Shown here in pieces: positions 41,859 to 50,020 of a stretch of DNA of 64,000 nucleotides (position 1 is its first letter; each line of letters opens with the position of its first letter). A model generated the notes under the pieces. It saw nothing but the letters and a program-made list of their open reading frames with translations, was not told where the DNA came from and did no database searches. The translations under genes were made by a program, and so were the position numbers. This DNA comes from Spirochaetales bacterium (lineage in GTDB: Bacteria; Spirochaetota; Spirochaetia; Sphaerochaetales; Sphaerochaetaceae), in assembly GCA_018433865.1 (NCBI GenBank), contig JAHDQJ010000026.1, positions 1-64,000 of the forward strand, in the 5' to 3' direction.

Positions 41859-43688
41859 ATGAAAAAGCCACTGCTGTTGGTCTTGGTATGGTGTGTCTGT
41901 GTCTCAAGTGGTTTTGCTGCCAATGCACAGAAGATCCATCCTGTCGACTCACCGGTGTATCATGCACTCACCCTGTTGTATATCAGCAACGGGTATGCCG
42001 TACCCTCTACCGGAGGTCCCTGGAGTACCGATGAGCTGTCCCGGATGCTTCACAAGATCGATCGGTCACGGTTATCGGAATCGGGGAAGAAGTCCTACGA
42101 CTACGTGTCCGATGCACTCGATGAAGGCGATGACTCGTTCCGTTTCGGATTGGACCTCGCACTTGAGGGATACTATCATGCCGATGAGCACAATTTCGTA
42201 CGTGAGGAAGATTGGGTACGGGGTTCTGATGAACGCAAGCCGTTGGCGGATGTGGTGCTCGAGACGTGGATCACCGATCATGCCTACGGTTATTCCTCAT
42301 TTTCCTTTGCCGGTCGGAGATTCCACGAACACGATCTGGACGAGGGATTGACCTCGGCGTACTATGGAGTGCTTCCGTTCACGACGAATCTGTTCTTCCT
42401 GTATGCGCATGGGATCGGAGATCTTGACCTTGGCATGCCCTATCGTGCGTTCGGAGCGCTTGGCGGGAAAGGATGGAGCGTTCAGGCTGGCCGCGACAGA
42501 CTTTCCTGGGGACCGGGAGTCACTGGAAACTTCATGCTCGGAGATCATCTGAAGTATCATGATACGGGAAGGGTCACCTTCTACGCAGACAAGATCAAGT
42601 ATACGATGGCAACCTCATTCTTCGCCCATCCGATACAGTACTATCCGATCATGGAGACCGATCCCCTTGATCCCGACTATGGGAAGTTCATCAATCGGAG
42701 AAGCCAGGACCAGCCGTCGGAAGGCTTGCGGATGTTCCTCGGACATCGGCTCGAATGGCGCATGTTCGCGGACAAAGTAGGATTCGCCCTCTCGGAAGCC
42801 ATCATGTACCAGACGGCGGTTGATCCGGTTACGGGGCTTCTCAAGGACACTGCGTTGGACCTGCGCGTGCTCAACCCGTCCATGATCTACCACAATCTCT
42901 ACATCCGTTCGAATGCGAATTCTTTGTTGACCCTTGAAATGGATTATTCTCCGATCAAGCATCTGAACATTTACGGACAAGTGGCCATCGATGAGTTCAC
43001 CCTTCCGGGTGAAGGGGTCGCCGGTATTGACGACAACATCCGGCCGTCCGCATATGGATTCATGGCCGGAGTGAAAACTGCTACTCCCCTGGGAACCGGT
43101 ATGCTGTATGGGTCCTTGGAAGGTGCAAAGACCGATCCCTATCTTTATCTGCGTGACAATGGCGATCGTCGGCAGGATCCGGGAGAGTTCGGCGTCAACT
43201 GGGTAGTCGCGCATCGGGAGTATGCCGGGGCATCCACGCACATGGCGCTCGCCTATGTGGAAGAGTTCATCGGGTATCAGTACGGTCCCGATGCCATCGT
43301 GCTGAACGGCAATGTAGGCTTCCGGGAATACGGGAAATGGTACGCCGAAGGGAATATCTTCTACATGTTCCACGGAACCCACGACAAGTGGACATTGTTC
43401 TCCCAGTTCGACAACGGTGATGGAGTGAATGACGACGACCCGGTGTATGTGGATGCGCCGACACCGACGAAGACACATGTGACTGGCAACAATGGTGATG
43501 TCGATGTATCTGATAGGGTTGCGGTGAGCCGAACGCTCGTGGTGGGACTCAAGGGAGGGTATGTGATCCTGCCTGGCCTGGAAATCTACGCACAAGGGGA
43601 TTTCATCCATATGGCAAATCCCGGGAACCGGGATACGCATGCGATCCAAGACATCCAGCTGAGTTTCGGTGTCTCCTGTTCCCTCTGA
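41859..43688 (+). CDS. Wzi-like outer-membrane barrel protein 5 (type A)
   Basis: 609 residues, the longest of the six. Start at ATG 41859 behind GGGAGGAATCTC; signal peptide MKKPLLLVLVWCVCVSSGFAA. Type-A N-terminus KIHPVDSPVYHALTLLYISN and GPWSTDELSRMLHKID. Motifs: GRDRLSWGPGVTGNFMLGDH, VLNPSMIYHNLYIRSNANSL, EGAKTDPYLYLRDNGDRR, QYGPDAIVLNGNVGFREYG, GTHDKWTLFSQFDNGDGV, last strand DIQLSFGVSCSL. It is extremely close to gene 3, consistent with duplication of an A-B pair. Confidence 0.85.
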   Translation: MKKPLLLVLVWCVCVSSGFAANAQKIHPVDSPVYHALTLLYISNGYAVPSTGGPWSTDELSRMLHKIDRSRLSESGKKSYDYVSDALDEGDDSFRFGLDLALEGYYHADEHNFVREEDWVRGSDERKPLADVVLETWITDHAYGYSSFSFAGRRFHEHDLDEGLTSAYYGVLPFTTNLFFLYAHGIGDLDLGMPYRAFGALGGKGWSVQAGRDRLSWGPGVTGNFMLGDHLKYHDTGRVTFYADKIKYTMATSFFAHPIQYYPIMETDPLDPDYGKFINRRSQDQPSEGLRMFLGHRLEWRMFADKVGFALSEAIMYQTAVDPVTGLLKDTALDLRVLNPSMIYHNLYIRSNANSLLTLEMDYSPIKHLNIYGQVAIDEFTLPGEGVAGIDDNIRPSAYGFMAGVKTATPLGTGMLYGSLEGAKTDPYLYLRDNGDRRQDPGEFGVNWVVAHREYAGASTHMALAYVEEFIGYQYGPDAIVLNGNVGFREYGKWYAEGNIFYMFHGTHDKWTLFSQFDNGDGVNDDDPVYVDAPTPTKTHVTGNNGDVDVSDRVAVSRTLVVGLKGGYVILPGLEIYAQGDFIHMANPGNRDTHAIQDIQLSFGVSCSL

Positions 43689-43690
43689 TA

Positions 43691-43699
43691 TGCTATAGT
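43691..43699 (+). promoter_or_regulatory. extended -10 promoter of Wzi-like gene 6
   Basis: TGCTATAGT, the same nine bases as at gene 1 (34631-34639), overlapping the end of gene 5 by a few bases. Confidence 0.5.
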
Positions 43700-43753
43700 G
43701 AAGCGATGCGAGGCCCTGTCACCCGACACGGTCTTGCGTTTCGGAGGTGAATC

Positions 43754-45466
43754 ATGAGACGTCCGATCTTGCTGTTCTGTATCCTGATGGTCGTAGGGTC
43801 CGTGTCATGGGCACGCAATGCACAGCAGGTCCTGCCGCTCTCCAGTTTCGTGTATGAATCCATGGATACGCTCTATCTGATCACAGGAAACGGGACGCCA
43901 TCCAACGCACGCCCATGGACAAAAGCTGAGGCCTCGCTCATCTTTTCGCGACTTGACAGTTCGGTACTCTCCGGTTCGGCAAGATCACTCTACCGGATTG
44001 TGGAGGAGACGATAGGCGGGCCCCTGCGATTCTCATACTCGGATGGGTTCCAGTTCGATGCCTCCGCCGATGTCAGCGGAGAACTGTATGCACACACGAA
44101 CGGAGCACGATTCAAGACCGACCGTGATTGGGTACGTGGATTCGAGGACCGCGTTCCCTTGCTTCGCTTCAACTTTTCATTCCTTCTCAAGGACTTCCTC
44201 TATATCTTCACCGATTTGCAGTACGGTCGCAACCGCTTCACCGAACGGGATACGTTCGCCACTGTCGGCAAAGGCACCTCGACACACATCGGTTCGATCC
44301 TCGACGACGAATCCCCGCACCCTGCAATGATCGTCGGCGAAGGGGATACCTCATGGGCATACAGCCAAGGCTTTCTCACCAATGTGCTCTGGCCAACCCG
44401 GGACCTGGATTTCCAGACCCCCAAGCGTGCGGTCGCTTCATTCGGTGGGGAAAATTGGAATTTCAACCTATCGCGGGACCGGATGAAATGGGGCAACGGA
44501 CACTCGGGAAACTTCATCATCGGCGATCATGTCGATTACCAGGAATATTCCCGGTTCACCGCCTATTCGGAACACTTCAAGTACGATTGGGTGAATGTGT
44601 TCTTCGAGACGAATCCGACACCGAATGAAACCGTGGCACAGGATACCGAGTTCCGGATCCTCATGGCCCATCGTCTGGAATTCCGCATTCTCGACATCAT
44701 CACGTTCGCCCTCTCTGAGAACATCATGTACCGTGGCGATGTGTACAACTTCCGATTCCTCAATCCTGCCTTCGTCTACCACAATCTGAACACGACTTCG
44801 ATGTTCAATGCGATCGCACATGCGGAGCTCGACATCGCATTTGCCAAGGGGTTCAATGCCTATGCCCAGTACGTACTCGACCAAGCGGGAGCTCCGAACG
44901 ATACCTCTGACCAGGCCGATGCATTCGGTTGGCTTGCCGGAGTGGAGCATGCCGTGTCGGCGGGACCCGGAGTCCTCTCCACATCGATTGAGTATGCACA
45001 GACCAATCCTGCGTTGTACCGGCGATACACTGCTGATTTCCTGATGTTCAGGCGCTATGCGACGAACGGGGTGGGGTTTGTCTCCCACATCGATTGGATC
45101 GGATACCAGCACGGACCCGATGCGCAAGTTGCGCAGTTGGAGTTCTCCTACCGGATACCAAAGTGGGGAAGCTTTTCCCTCACCCTTGTCGGGATGCGAC
45201 ACGGTGAGATCGATTGGCATACTCTCAATACGACGGTGAATGCAACTCGTGTTCCATCACCCTCCGGAGACAGGATCACCGAGACGGGTGTGGTCTCATT
45301 CGCCGCTGAAGTGTCCATTCCCGAAGCGGCATTCTCCTGGGCGTCCGTTTCCTGGTGGGCTCAGCTTGATCTGGTCGGAAGACAGACGTTCGTGAAGTCG
45401 AGCGGAATCAGGGAAGACAAAACCGGCGATGTGCAATTCACCACGGGCGTGATGTGCTCATTCTGA
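43754..45466 (+). CDS. Wzi-like outer-membrane barrel protein 6 (type B)
   Basis: 570 residues; GGAGGTGAATC precedes. Signal peptide MRRPILLFCILMVVGSVSWA. Type-B N-terminus QVLPLSSFVYESMDTLYLITG, TPSNARPWTKAEASLIFSRLD. Motifs: RDRMKWGNGHSGNFIIGDHV, FLNPAFVYHNL, EYAQTNPALYRRYTADF, last strand DVQFTTGVMCSF. It is the partner of gene 4. It ends the array; no terminator with a T-run is seen, only the 8-bp repeat at 45527. Confidence 0.85.
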   Translation: MRRPILLFCILMVVGSVSWARNAQQVLPLSSFVYESMDTLYLITGNGTPSNARPWTKAEASLIFSRLDSSVLSGSARSLYRIVEETIGGPLRFSYSDGFQFDASADVSGELYAHTNGARFKTDRDWVRGFEDRVPLLRFNFSFLLKDFLYIFTDLQYGRNRFTERDTFATVGKGTSTHIGSILDDESPHPAMIVGEGDTSWAYSQGFLTNVLWPTRDLDFQTPKRAVASFGGENWNFNLSRDRMKWGNGHSGNFIIGDHVDYQEYSRFTAYSEHFKYDWVNVFFETNPTPNETVAQDTEFRILMAHRLEFRILDIITFALSENIMYRGDVYNFRFLNPAFVYHNLNTTSMFNAIAHAELDIAFAKGFNAYAQYVLDQAGAPNDTSDQADAFGWLAGVEHAVSAGPGVLSTSIEYAQTNPALYRRYTADFLMFRRYATNGVGFVSHIDWIGYQHGPDAQVAQLEFSYRIPKWGSFSLTLVGMRHGEIDWHTLNTTVNATRVPSPSGDRITETGVVSFAAEVSIPEAAFSWASVSWWAQLDLVGRQTFVKSSGIREDKTGDVQFTTGVMCSF

Positions 45467-45526
45467 GCTGACGTGACTGCAAGGGAATGATCCTCGGTTC
45501 AAGTGCTTCCTGGTCGTGAAAGTGTT

Positions 45527-45549
45527 TCATGCAATTGTTAGTTGCATGA
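45527..45549. repeat. inverted repeat downstream of the array
   Basis: TCATGCAA-N7-TTGCATGA, perfect 8-bp arms, in AT-rich DNA. It could be a weak terminator or an operator for the small gene that follows. Confidence 0.4.
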
Positions 45550-45632
45550 TGAAATATTATGTCGTGTGGAACTATGATAGATGCATACAGTGAGACAATT
45601 TTCTTTAAATGATTATCATGTATGGTGATTAA

Positions 45633-45662
45633 TTGACAGGCCTGGACGCTTCATTGTATATT
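45633..45662 (+). promoter_or_regulatory. promoter of small cysteine protein gene
   Basis: Consensus -35 TTGACA (45633-45638), 18-base spacer, -10 TATATT (45657-45662). Confidence 0.6.
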
Positions 45663-45699
45663 TATGCAAATCCTTAAATGAAATGTGAAAAGGAAATCC

Positions 45700-45948
45700 A
45701 TGCACGAAGAAGCTCCTGCGCTGTTCAGCCACGAATCGATCAACAAGTTTGTCTTGAAGGCTAAGGCCTTCGACCTCAGTTGGACCGAGGTGGATGAGAG
45801 AGTGATGCCCAATCCCATGAGCACACCGAAGGGCTGTCCTTTCTCCACACGATGCCCGGTCGTGATGGAGTCATACCGTACCGAGAAACCAAACTCAGGA
45901 CTGTTGGCAAGGACCCTGTGTCCGCTTGCCTCAGACTGTCGGCTATAA
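45700..45948 (+). CDS. small protein resembling an oligopeptide-transporter ATPase C-terminal domain
   Basis: 82 residues starting at ATG 45700 behind AAAAGGAAATCC. The second half, PNPMSTPKGCPFSTRCPVV then MESYRTEKP and LCPLASDC, follows the cysteine pattern of the C-terminal domain attached to oligopeptide/dipeptide ABC ATPases (PSPxxPPxGCxFHxRCPxA...). Four cysteines in two C-x5-C pairs could bind an Fe-S cluster or zinc. No ATPase precedes it. It has its own consensus promoter, so it may be a real stand-alone gene rather than a remnant. It lies 34 bases upstream of ridA. Confidence 0.55.
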   Translation: MHEEAPALFSHESINKFVLKAKAFDLSWTEVDERVMPNPMSTPKGCPFSTRCPVVMESYRTEKPNSGLLARTLCPLASDCRL

Positions 45949-45982
45949 CCGTCTCACATACGCACACACCAGGAGAACATGA

Positions 45983-46363
45983 ATGAAAAAGATCATCGCC
46001 ACATCACACGCACCGGCAGCGGTCGGACCCTACGCACAAGCGTACCAAGTGAATGACACCCTTTTTGTTTCCGGACAGATTCCGTTTGTCCCCGAGACGA
46101 TGCAGCTGGTCTCACCCGACGTATCGGAACAGGCGCTCCAGTCGTTGAAGAATATCAAGGCGATCGTCGATGCCGCCGGTTTCAGCATCGGTGACATCGT
46201 CAAGTGCCAGGTGTTCCTCAAGAGCATGGACGACTTCGCCGCGGTCAACACTGTCTATGCGAAGTTCTTCGGCGATCATACGCCGGCCCGCGTCGCCGTC
46301 GAAGTCTCCAGGCTGCCCAAGGATGTCAGTGTGGAGATAGACGCGATCTGCATGAAAGGGTGA
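45983..46363 (+). CDS. ridA: RidA-family enamine/imine deaminase
   Basis: 126 residues, usual length. It hydrolyses reactive 2-aminoacrylate and related enamines released by PLP enzymes; acts as a cytosolic trimer. Marks: PAAVGPYAQAYQVND (Tyr near residue 17), LFVSGQIPF, ALQSLKNIKAIVDAAG, VAVEVSRLPKDVSVEIDAI with the conserved Arg of the active site (PARVAVE). AGGAGAACATGA precedes the ATG. Its stop lies 5 bases before the start of the YheO-like pseudogene. Confidence 0.93.
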   Translation: MKKIIATSHAPAAVGPYAQAYQVNDTLFVSGQIPFVPETMQLVSPDVSEQALQSLKNIKAIVDAAGFSIGDIVKCQVFLKSMDDFAAVNTVYAKFFGDHTPARVAVEVSRLPKDVSVEIDAICMKG

Positions 46364-46368
46364 TCGCG

Positions 46369-46604
46369 ATGGCGACTCGCGAGGAGCTGGTGCGATAATT
46401 CCCGATCGCCGACAATATCGCTGCGATCAACGGGAAGAACAGTTATGTGCTGATCCATGACCTGAGCGACCTGTATCACTCCATCTGCCATATCGTGAAC
46501 GGACATATCACGAACCAAAAGGTGGGAGGTTCCATCACCAACTATGCGTTGGAGCTGTTGCAGGACCGATCGGTACTAGCGGGCGATCATGTAATCGGGC
46601 TTCG
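46369..46604 (+). pseudogene. YheO-like PAS-domain regulator, broken
   Basis: MATREELVR begins at ATG 46369 behind AAAGGGTGATCGCG, but codon 10 is TAA (46396-46398). The same frame continues without interruption as FPIADNIAAINGKNSYVLIH, DLSDLYHSICHIVNGHIT, and ALELLQDRSVLAGDHVIG, the PAS-like domain of YheO-type regulators. The expected C-terminal helix-turn-helix is absent, because the sequence runs into a minus-strand gene fragment. In intact homologs Tyr usually stands at the stop position, so a single-base nonsense change is likely, plus loss of the C-terminus. It was linked to ridA. Confidence 0.75.
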
Positions 46605-46857
46605 AGATGACCATCCGGGTAGGATTCGTGCCATTCCAGGAAAAGATGAATGCTGCGGTCCTGCGAGCGTGATGGAAACTGCTGGGGAGTAAGGACTCTC
46701 CGGTCGGACCTTCGTTGTATTCATCACCGATGACGATCCACATGTCGGTTCCGGTCTCCTCCATCACGGATGGCAAAAGACGCTTGAGGTGTTCTTGCAG
46801 GATCTCATCCTGAAGGCGACACAATTCCCTCAGGGACATCTGCCGGTACTGTTGCAT
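46576..46857 (-). pseudogene. N-terminal fragment of an M24-family protein
   Basis: 93 residues with a good start (AAGGAG before ATG 46857). MSLRELCRLQDEILQEHLKR, then METGTDMWIVIGDEYNEGP-type text and RRTAAFIFSWNG, match the beginning of Xaa-Pro-peptidase-like (M24) proteins of ~400+ residues. Everything after about residue 85 is missing; the frame stops where the YheO homology on the other strand ends. Convergent with the YheO-like pseudogene. Both lost their C-terminal parts at the same point near 46600. Confidence 0.7.
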
Positions 46858-47000
46858 GGCAAGGCTCCTTGGATAGCATCAGGATTCCAGAATACAGCCC
46901 TGTCGGTCACAGTTCAGGCAAAATACCGGTAAGCAGGATACACCTTCACCATCATGTCGTATGAAAAGCATACTCGGATGATCGGAACCCATGATCTTTC

Positions 47001-47029
47001 TTGTGCACGCAAAACCGGTGTGCTATCAT
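47001..47029 (+). promoter_or_regulatory. promoter of the coiled-coil lipoprotein
   Basis: -35 TTGTGC (47001-47006), 17-base spacer, extended -10 TGCTATCAT (47021-47029). Confidence 0.5.
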
Positions 47030-47041
47030 TCCTCATCATCT

Positions 47042-47072
47042 CGGATGTCCTTGCATTCCATGCGGACATCCG
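47042..47072 (+). promoter_or_regulatory. 5'-leader hairpin of the coiled-coil lipoprotein
   Basis: CGGATGTCC / GGACATCCG, a perfect 9-bp stem with a 13-base loop, 20 bases before the start codon and after the promoter, so it is within the leader. Confidence 0.5.
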
Positions 47073-47092
47073 ACGTGTATCAGGGGGATAGC

Positions 47093-47602
47093 ATGGGAAA
47101 GGCAACATCGATGGCCTTTCTGATGCTGGTTGTGACATTGCTGCTGTTCGCTTCCTGTGCATCATCCGTTTCACTTGAAGAATTCGAAGCCTACCGCTCG
47201 GACAGCCAGGATCGGATCGGGAAACTGGAACTTGAGCTTGCGAACATAGGATCCAAGCAAGGAGAACTCGTATTGAAGCGCGAGTTCACCGACATGGCTG
47301 AGCAGATGGGAATCCTTCTCTCCGAGACGGAACAACGTCTTGCACAGATCGAGACCGCCATGACATTGCTCTCGCCGCGTGTCGAGGTGCAGGCGATGAG
47401 GACTCAGGTCGACCTGCTCAACCGGGATTACCTGAAAGCGAAGACTGCTGTCCAAGAGTTGCTCCAGCATGCGGGGTTCGACTCAAGCGATTATCTGGTG
47501 GCACTCGGACATGAGATACTCGAGGTGAACACGAACATCGAGAACCTGGACGCGAAGATCGAGAACCTGCGCGCTGCGATGGCATTGTTCGCGCAACCGT
47601 AG
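47093..47602 (+). CDS. coiled-coil lipoprotein
   Basis: 169 residues. Start at ATG 47093 after AGGGGGATAGC. Lipoprotein signal MGKATSMAFLMLVVTLLLFASC with Cys-22. The mature part is almost fully helical and heptad-rich (FEAYRSDSQDRIGKLELELA, LLSETEQRLAQIETAMTLLS, ILEVNTNIENLDAKIENLRA), indicating a periplasmic coiled coil. No family name is recognised; the plan resembles Lpp-like or OmpA-anchoring spacer lipoproteins. Convergent with the FTR gene, 4 bases between stops. Confidence 0.75.
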   Translation: MGKATSMAFLMLVVTLLLFASCASSVSLEEFEAYRSDSQDRIGKLELELANIGSKQGELVLKREFTDMAEQMGILLSETEQRLAQIETAMTLLSPRVEVQAMRTQVDLLNRDYLKAKTAVQELLQHAGFDSSDYLVALGHEILEVNTNIENLDAKIENLRAAMALFAQP

Positions 47603-47606
47603 TCAT

Positions 47607-47945
47607 TCAGGGAAACAGATGTTCCGGTCGGCGCTCGGGGATGCTGGCCGGTTCTGCCGCCGAACGTGCAAACTCCTCCGACAGATAGAGCGAACAGAAA
47701 CAGTGGCCGTACTGTGCAATATCCTCACCGGCATAGATGCAGGGACAGATGATGTCCTTGTCCTTCTTCGGATCGTCCCATGAAAGCCGGCAAGGGCATT
47801 GCAGATATCCGAGGCGCAGCAGGTTCGCCTCGAGTCCCTCGATCAGGGATGCGAGGAAATCGGGGTCCTGGTTGAGAACCCATCCCTTCTTCGTTGCCAC
47901 ATTGCGTACGAAACGTGACACATCGATCCGTTGTGTCTCACTCAT
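47607..47945 (-). CDS. ferredoxin:thioredoxin reductase catalytic (beta) subunit
   Basis: 112 residues. The signature cysteines of the FTR catalytic chain are present: CPC at ~50-52, then CPC, and GHCFC with spacing C-x-C ... C-x-C ... C-x-C, which hold a [4Fe-4S] cluster beside a redox-active disulfide. It takes electrons from ferredoxin and reduces a thioredoxin-type partner. AAGGAGTTGTGCC precedes the ATG. The upstream gene, a glutaredoxin-like protein, overlaps it by 8 bases, so the pair is translated together and is the likely electron path. No FTR variable (alpha) chain is seen, as usual in anaerobes. Confidence 0.9.
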   Translation of the reverse strand: MSETQRIDVSRFVRNVATKKGWVLNQDPDFLASLIEGLEANLLRLGYLQCPCRLSWDDPKKDKDIICPCIYAGEDIAQYGHCFCSLYLSEEFARSAAEPASIPERRPEHLFP

Positions 47946-48279
47946 GGCACAACTCCTTCTCCCAGGAAGCCTTGATGAATCCTGTCAGGTAATCACGCTC
48001 GCCGATGCAGAGGAATGGGTAGCTCAGCATGGTCCTGAACCGCCTCTTCACATAGGCCCTGATGGCATCCTGCATCGACCGTTCCAACTTGTCGACATAG
48101 ACGAACCGATAGGCGATGCCCTGTTCATTGAGATATCCGATCGCTCGGCGGCAGAACCCGCACGTGCTGAGGGCGAAGAGCGTCAACGCATCGGTACACT
48201 CTTTTCCCTCCATGGGGGAAAACGGTATCCCGGCGAGCAACTCCTCGGGCGCCTCTTCATGTTTCTTCTTCAACCACAT
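47938..48279 (-). CDS. glutaredoxin-like protein coupled to FTR
   Basis: 113 residues. The start at ATG 48279 is chosen because GGAGGAGCTTGTG precedes it; the longer frame runs into the previous gene. N-terminal ~40 residues are a short extension (MWLKKKHEEAPEELLAG). The thioredoxin-fold motif is LSTCGFCRRAIGYLNEQGI (CGFC active site near residue 52-55), with VYVD and the cis-Pro segment MLSYPFLCIGERDYLTGF. Overlap with the FTR gene implies it is the FTR substrate or partner, replacing thioredoxin. Located 70 bases after the GDPD gene. Confidence 0.87.
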   Translation of the reverse strand: MWLKKKHEEAPEELLAGIPFSPMEGKECTDALTLFALSTCGFCRRAIGYLNEQGIAYRFVYVDKLERSMQDAIRAYVKRRFRTMLSYPFLCIGERDYLTGFIKASWEKELCHE

Positions 48280-48349
48280 CACAAGCTCCTCCGGCGAGAG
48301 TTTCACTATGCCCAATTGAGGGAGGTTTGTCCACCTGGTCCTGCACACG

Positions 48350-49768
48350 TCACAGGAGGACCTTCCCGTCGGCCATCTTCTGCATGCCGAGCGGGTACCT
48401 GCGCTTCGATACCGGCACATAAGCGGTGATCACATCGTGGAAGTTCCACAGCATGACGGGGATCCCAAGTTCCTCGGACAATTCGATCAACAGCTCTTGC
48501 CGATCGTACTTCGACGAGAGGATCGTGAAGAAATCGGCTCCCTCGATCAGGGGTCGGTACTCCGATTTCATCAATGGCAACACATGATCGCTGTAGAACA
48601 ACATCGATTTCAAGGAGTCGAGCTGCAAGCCGACGGGCCTGCCGGTGAGACGCTGCATCAGTACCATCATCTCCCGGGAAATCGCGTAGAACGCGACCCG
48701 TCCGGGATGGATGAATAGCCGGTCGATCTCTGCAAGGAATCGGCGTGCATCCTGTTCTTCCCAGATGGGGACTTTCAGTTCAAGCAACCAGTAGACATCC
48801 GGATTCTCGTTGGCCAATTCGGCGAGCTCGGAGAGCTCCATCATCCTGGCCCCTGCGAACTCACGGTCATACCACGATCCCATGTCGAGGCTCTTCAACT
48901 CATCGGTCGTCAACTCCTTGACCAGTTCGAACCCATGGCGGTATCGGAAAAGGATCGGATCATGGACCAGGACGAAATTCCCGTCGGCAGTCATCTGTAT
49001 GTCCGTTTCGATTGCGATATACCCGGGTTCCTCAAGCGCGATGGCAAACGCCTCGAGGGAATTCTCCGGTGCCAATTCCAGCGATCCCCGATGGGCCACT
49101 TCAATTTTCCATCGCTCATTCCGGATTGATTGGGAGGGGTAGTCCCTCCGGGAAAATCCGAATCCGAGAGAAAACTTGGGAGGACCTGAGGCGCGGGCCT
49201 CGACTGCCGCTTGTATCGTCCAGCTAGCCTTGCTGCGGACCGAGATGCTTGCGACCAGGTGATCGGTGCTGAATGCTGTGGTCACACCGACGCGGTCGAA
49301 TGATGCCCCGAGGTAAATTTCCGCTTCCCGTGATGCACTGTGGTAGGCAAGCGCACCCGACAGGTTTCCCGCTCTCCAGCCCCAGGAGAAAAACAATCCT
49401 GGGTGCGTCATCATTTTGCTCTGCATGAGATCGTAACGCCACCCGACCGCGAGGAGGGAAAGGGGAGTGTAGGTCCGGTACGCATCATAGTAGCCGACTT
49501 GGCTGGTGGTTCCGACCGAGAAGTATGCGGGAAAGAACAGTGGGCTTCCCAGATAGACCGAAAGCTCGTCGGGGCGGGCGTGCAGAAGCAAGGGGAAATC
49601 ACCGTTGAACACGTTGTAGCCTATCGAAAGCTCCTCATGCTCACTTTCCACCTGGGCCAACAGGTAACGTTCCTGCAAGAGCAGGGGCAACTGTTCGCCC
49701 GCAAGCGGAAACAGCAAGCCTATCATGAGACACAGTGACATGCAGAATTTCTTTCCATGGTATCGCAC
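48350..49768 (-). CDS. glycerophosphodiester phosphodiesterase fused to a secreted beta-rich domain
   Basis: 472 residues. The start is uncertain; GTG 49768 gives a good signal sequence ([20 protein letters not shown]). Residues ~25-215 are beta-rich and unassigned, with barrel-like strands ([40 protein letters not shown]). Residues ~225-470 are a GDPD TIM barrel: [18 protein letters not shown] (catalytic His and PENS), [20 protein letters not shown] (Glu/Asp metal ligands, second His), YWLLELKVP. It should hydrolyse glycerophosphodiesters to glycerol-3-phosphate outside the cytoplasm. It is divergent from transketolase. Confidence 0.8.
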   Translation of the reverse strand: MRYHGKKFCMSLCLMIGLLFPLAGEQLPLLLQERYLLAQVESEHEELSIGYNVFNGDFPLLLHARPDELSVYLGSPLFFPAYFSVGTTSQVGYYDAYRTYTPLSLLAVGWRYDLMQSKMMTHPGLFFSWGWRAGNLSGALAYHSASREAEIYLGASFDRVGVTTAFSTDHLVASISVRSKASWTIQAAVEARASGPPKFSLGFGFSRRDYPSQSIRNERWKIEVAHRGSLELAPENSLEAFAIALEEPGYIAIETDIQMTADGNFVLVHDPILFRYRHGFELVKELTTDELKSLDMGSWYDREFAGARMMELSELAELANENPDVYWLLELKVPIWEEQDARRFLAEIDRLFIHPGRVAFYAISREMMVLMQRLTGRPVGLQLDSLKSMLFYSDHVLPLMKSEYRPLIEGADFFTILSSKYDRQELLIELSEELGIPVMLWNFHDVITAYVPVSKRRYPLGMQKMADGKVLL

Positions 49769-50020
49769 GAAATTACTCTGTTCCCTTCCCCCGTGGACTA
49801 CCATGCCACAAATAGGGACAGACAGGCAAGGGAACTTCCCCTGGCCATCTGCACAATTTTTCTCCCATGCTTGGGCATCGTCCTGTGCTGCAAGTGTGTC
49901 GGCTTCAGGGAGGTCTTGTTGACCTTCCCCCTGACAGAGGGTACACTCACTATGTTGATCTTGCACGAAAACGGGGCGATACGGCAACAGCCCCGGAAAA
50001 ACCTAGTATGGAGAGAACAC

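Noticed and set aside
34648-45466. Possibility that the barrel array is a CRISPR or short tandem-repeat region
   Set aside because: The repeats are whole paralogous genes with diverged sequence, not short identical units.
46369-46604. Reading the YheO-like segment as an intact gene starting after the TAA
   Set aside because: There is no start codon or ribosome site behind the stop, and the C-terminal helix-turn-helix is missing as well.
3300-46857. Junctions at 3655 and 46600 as two ends of a single simple inversion
   Set aside because: Flipping the segment would join the aldolase tail to the YheO start and the unknown tail to the M24 start; neither pair reads as one gene.
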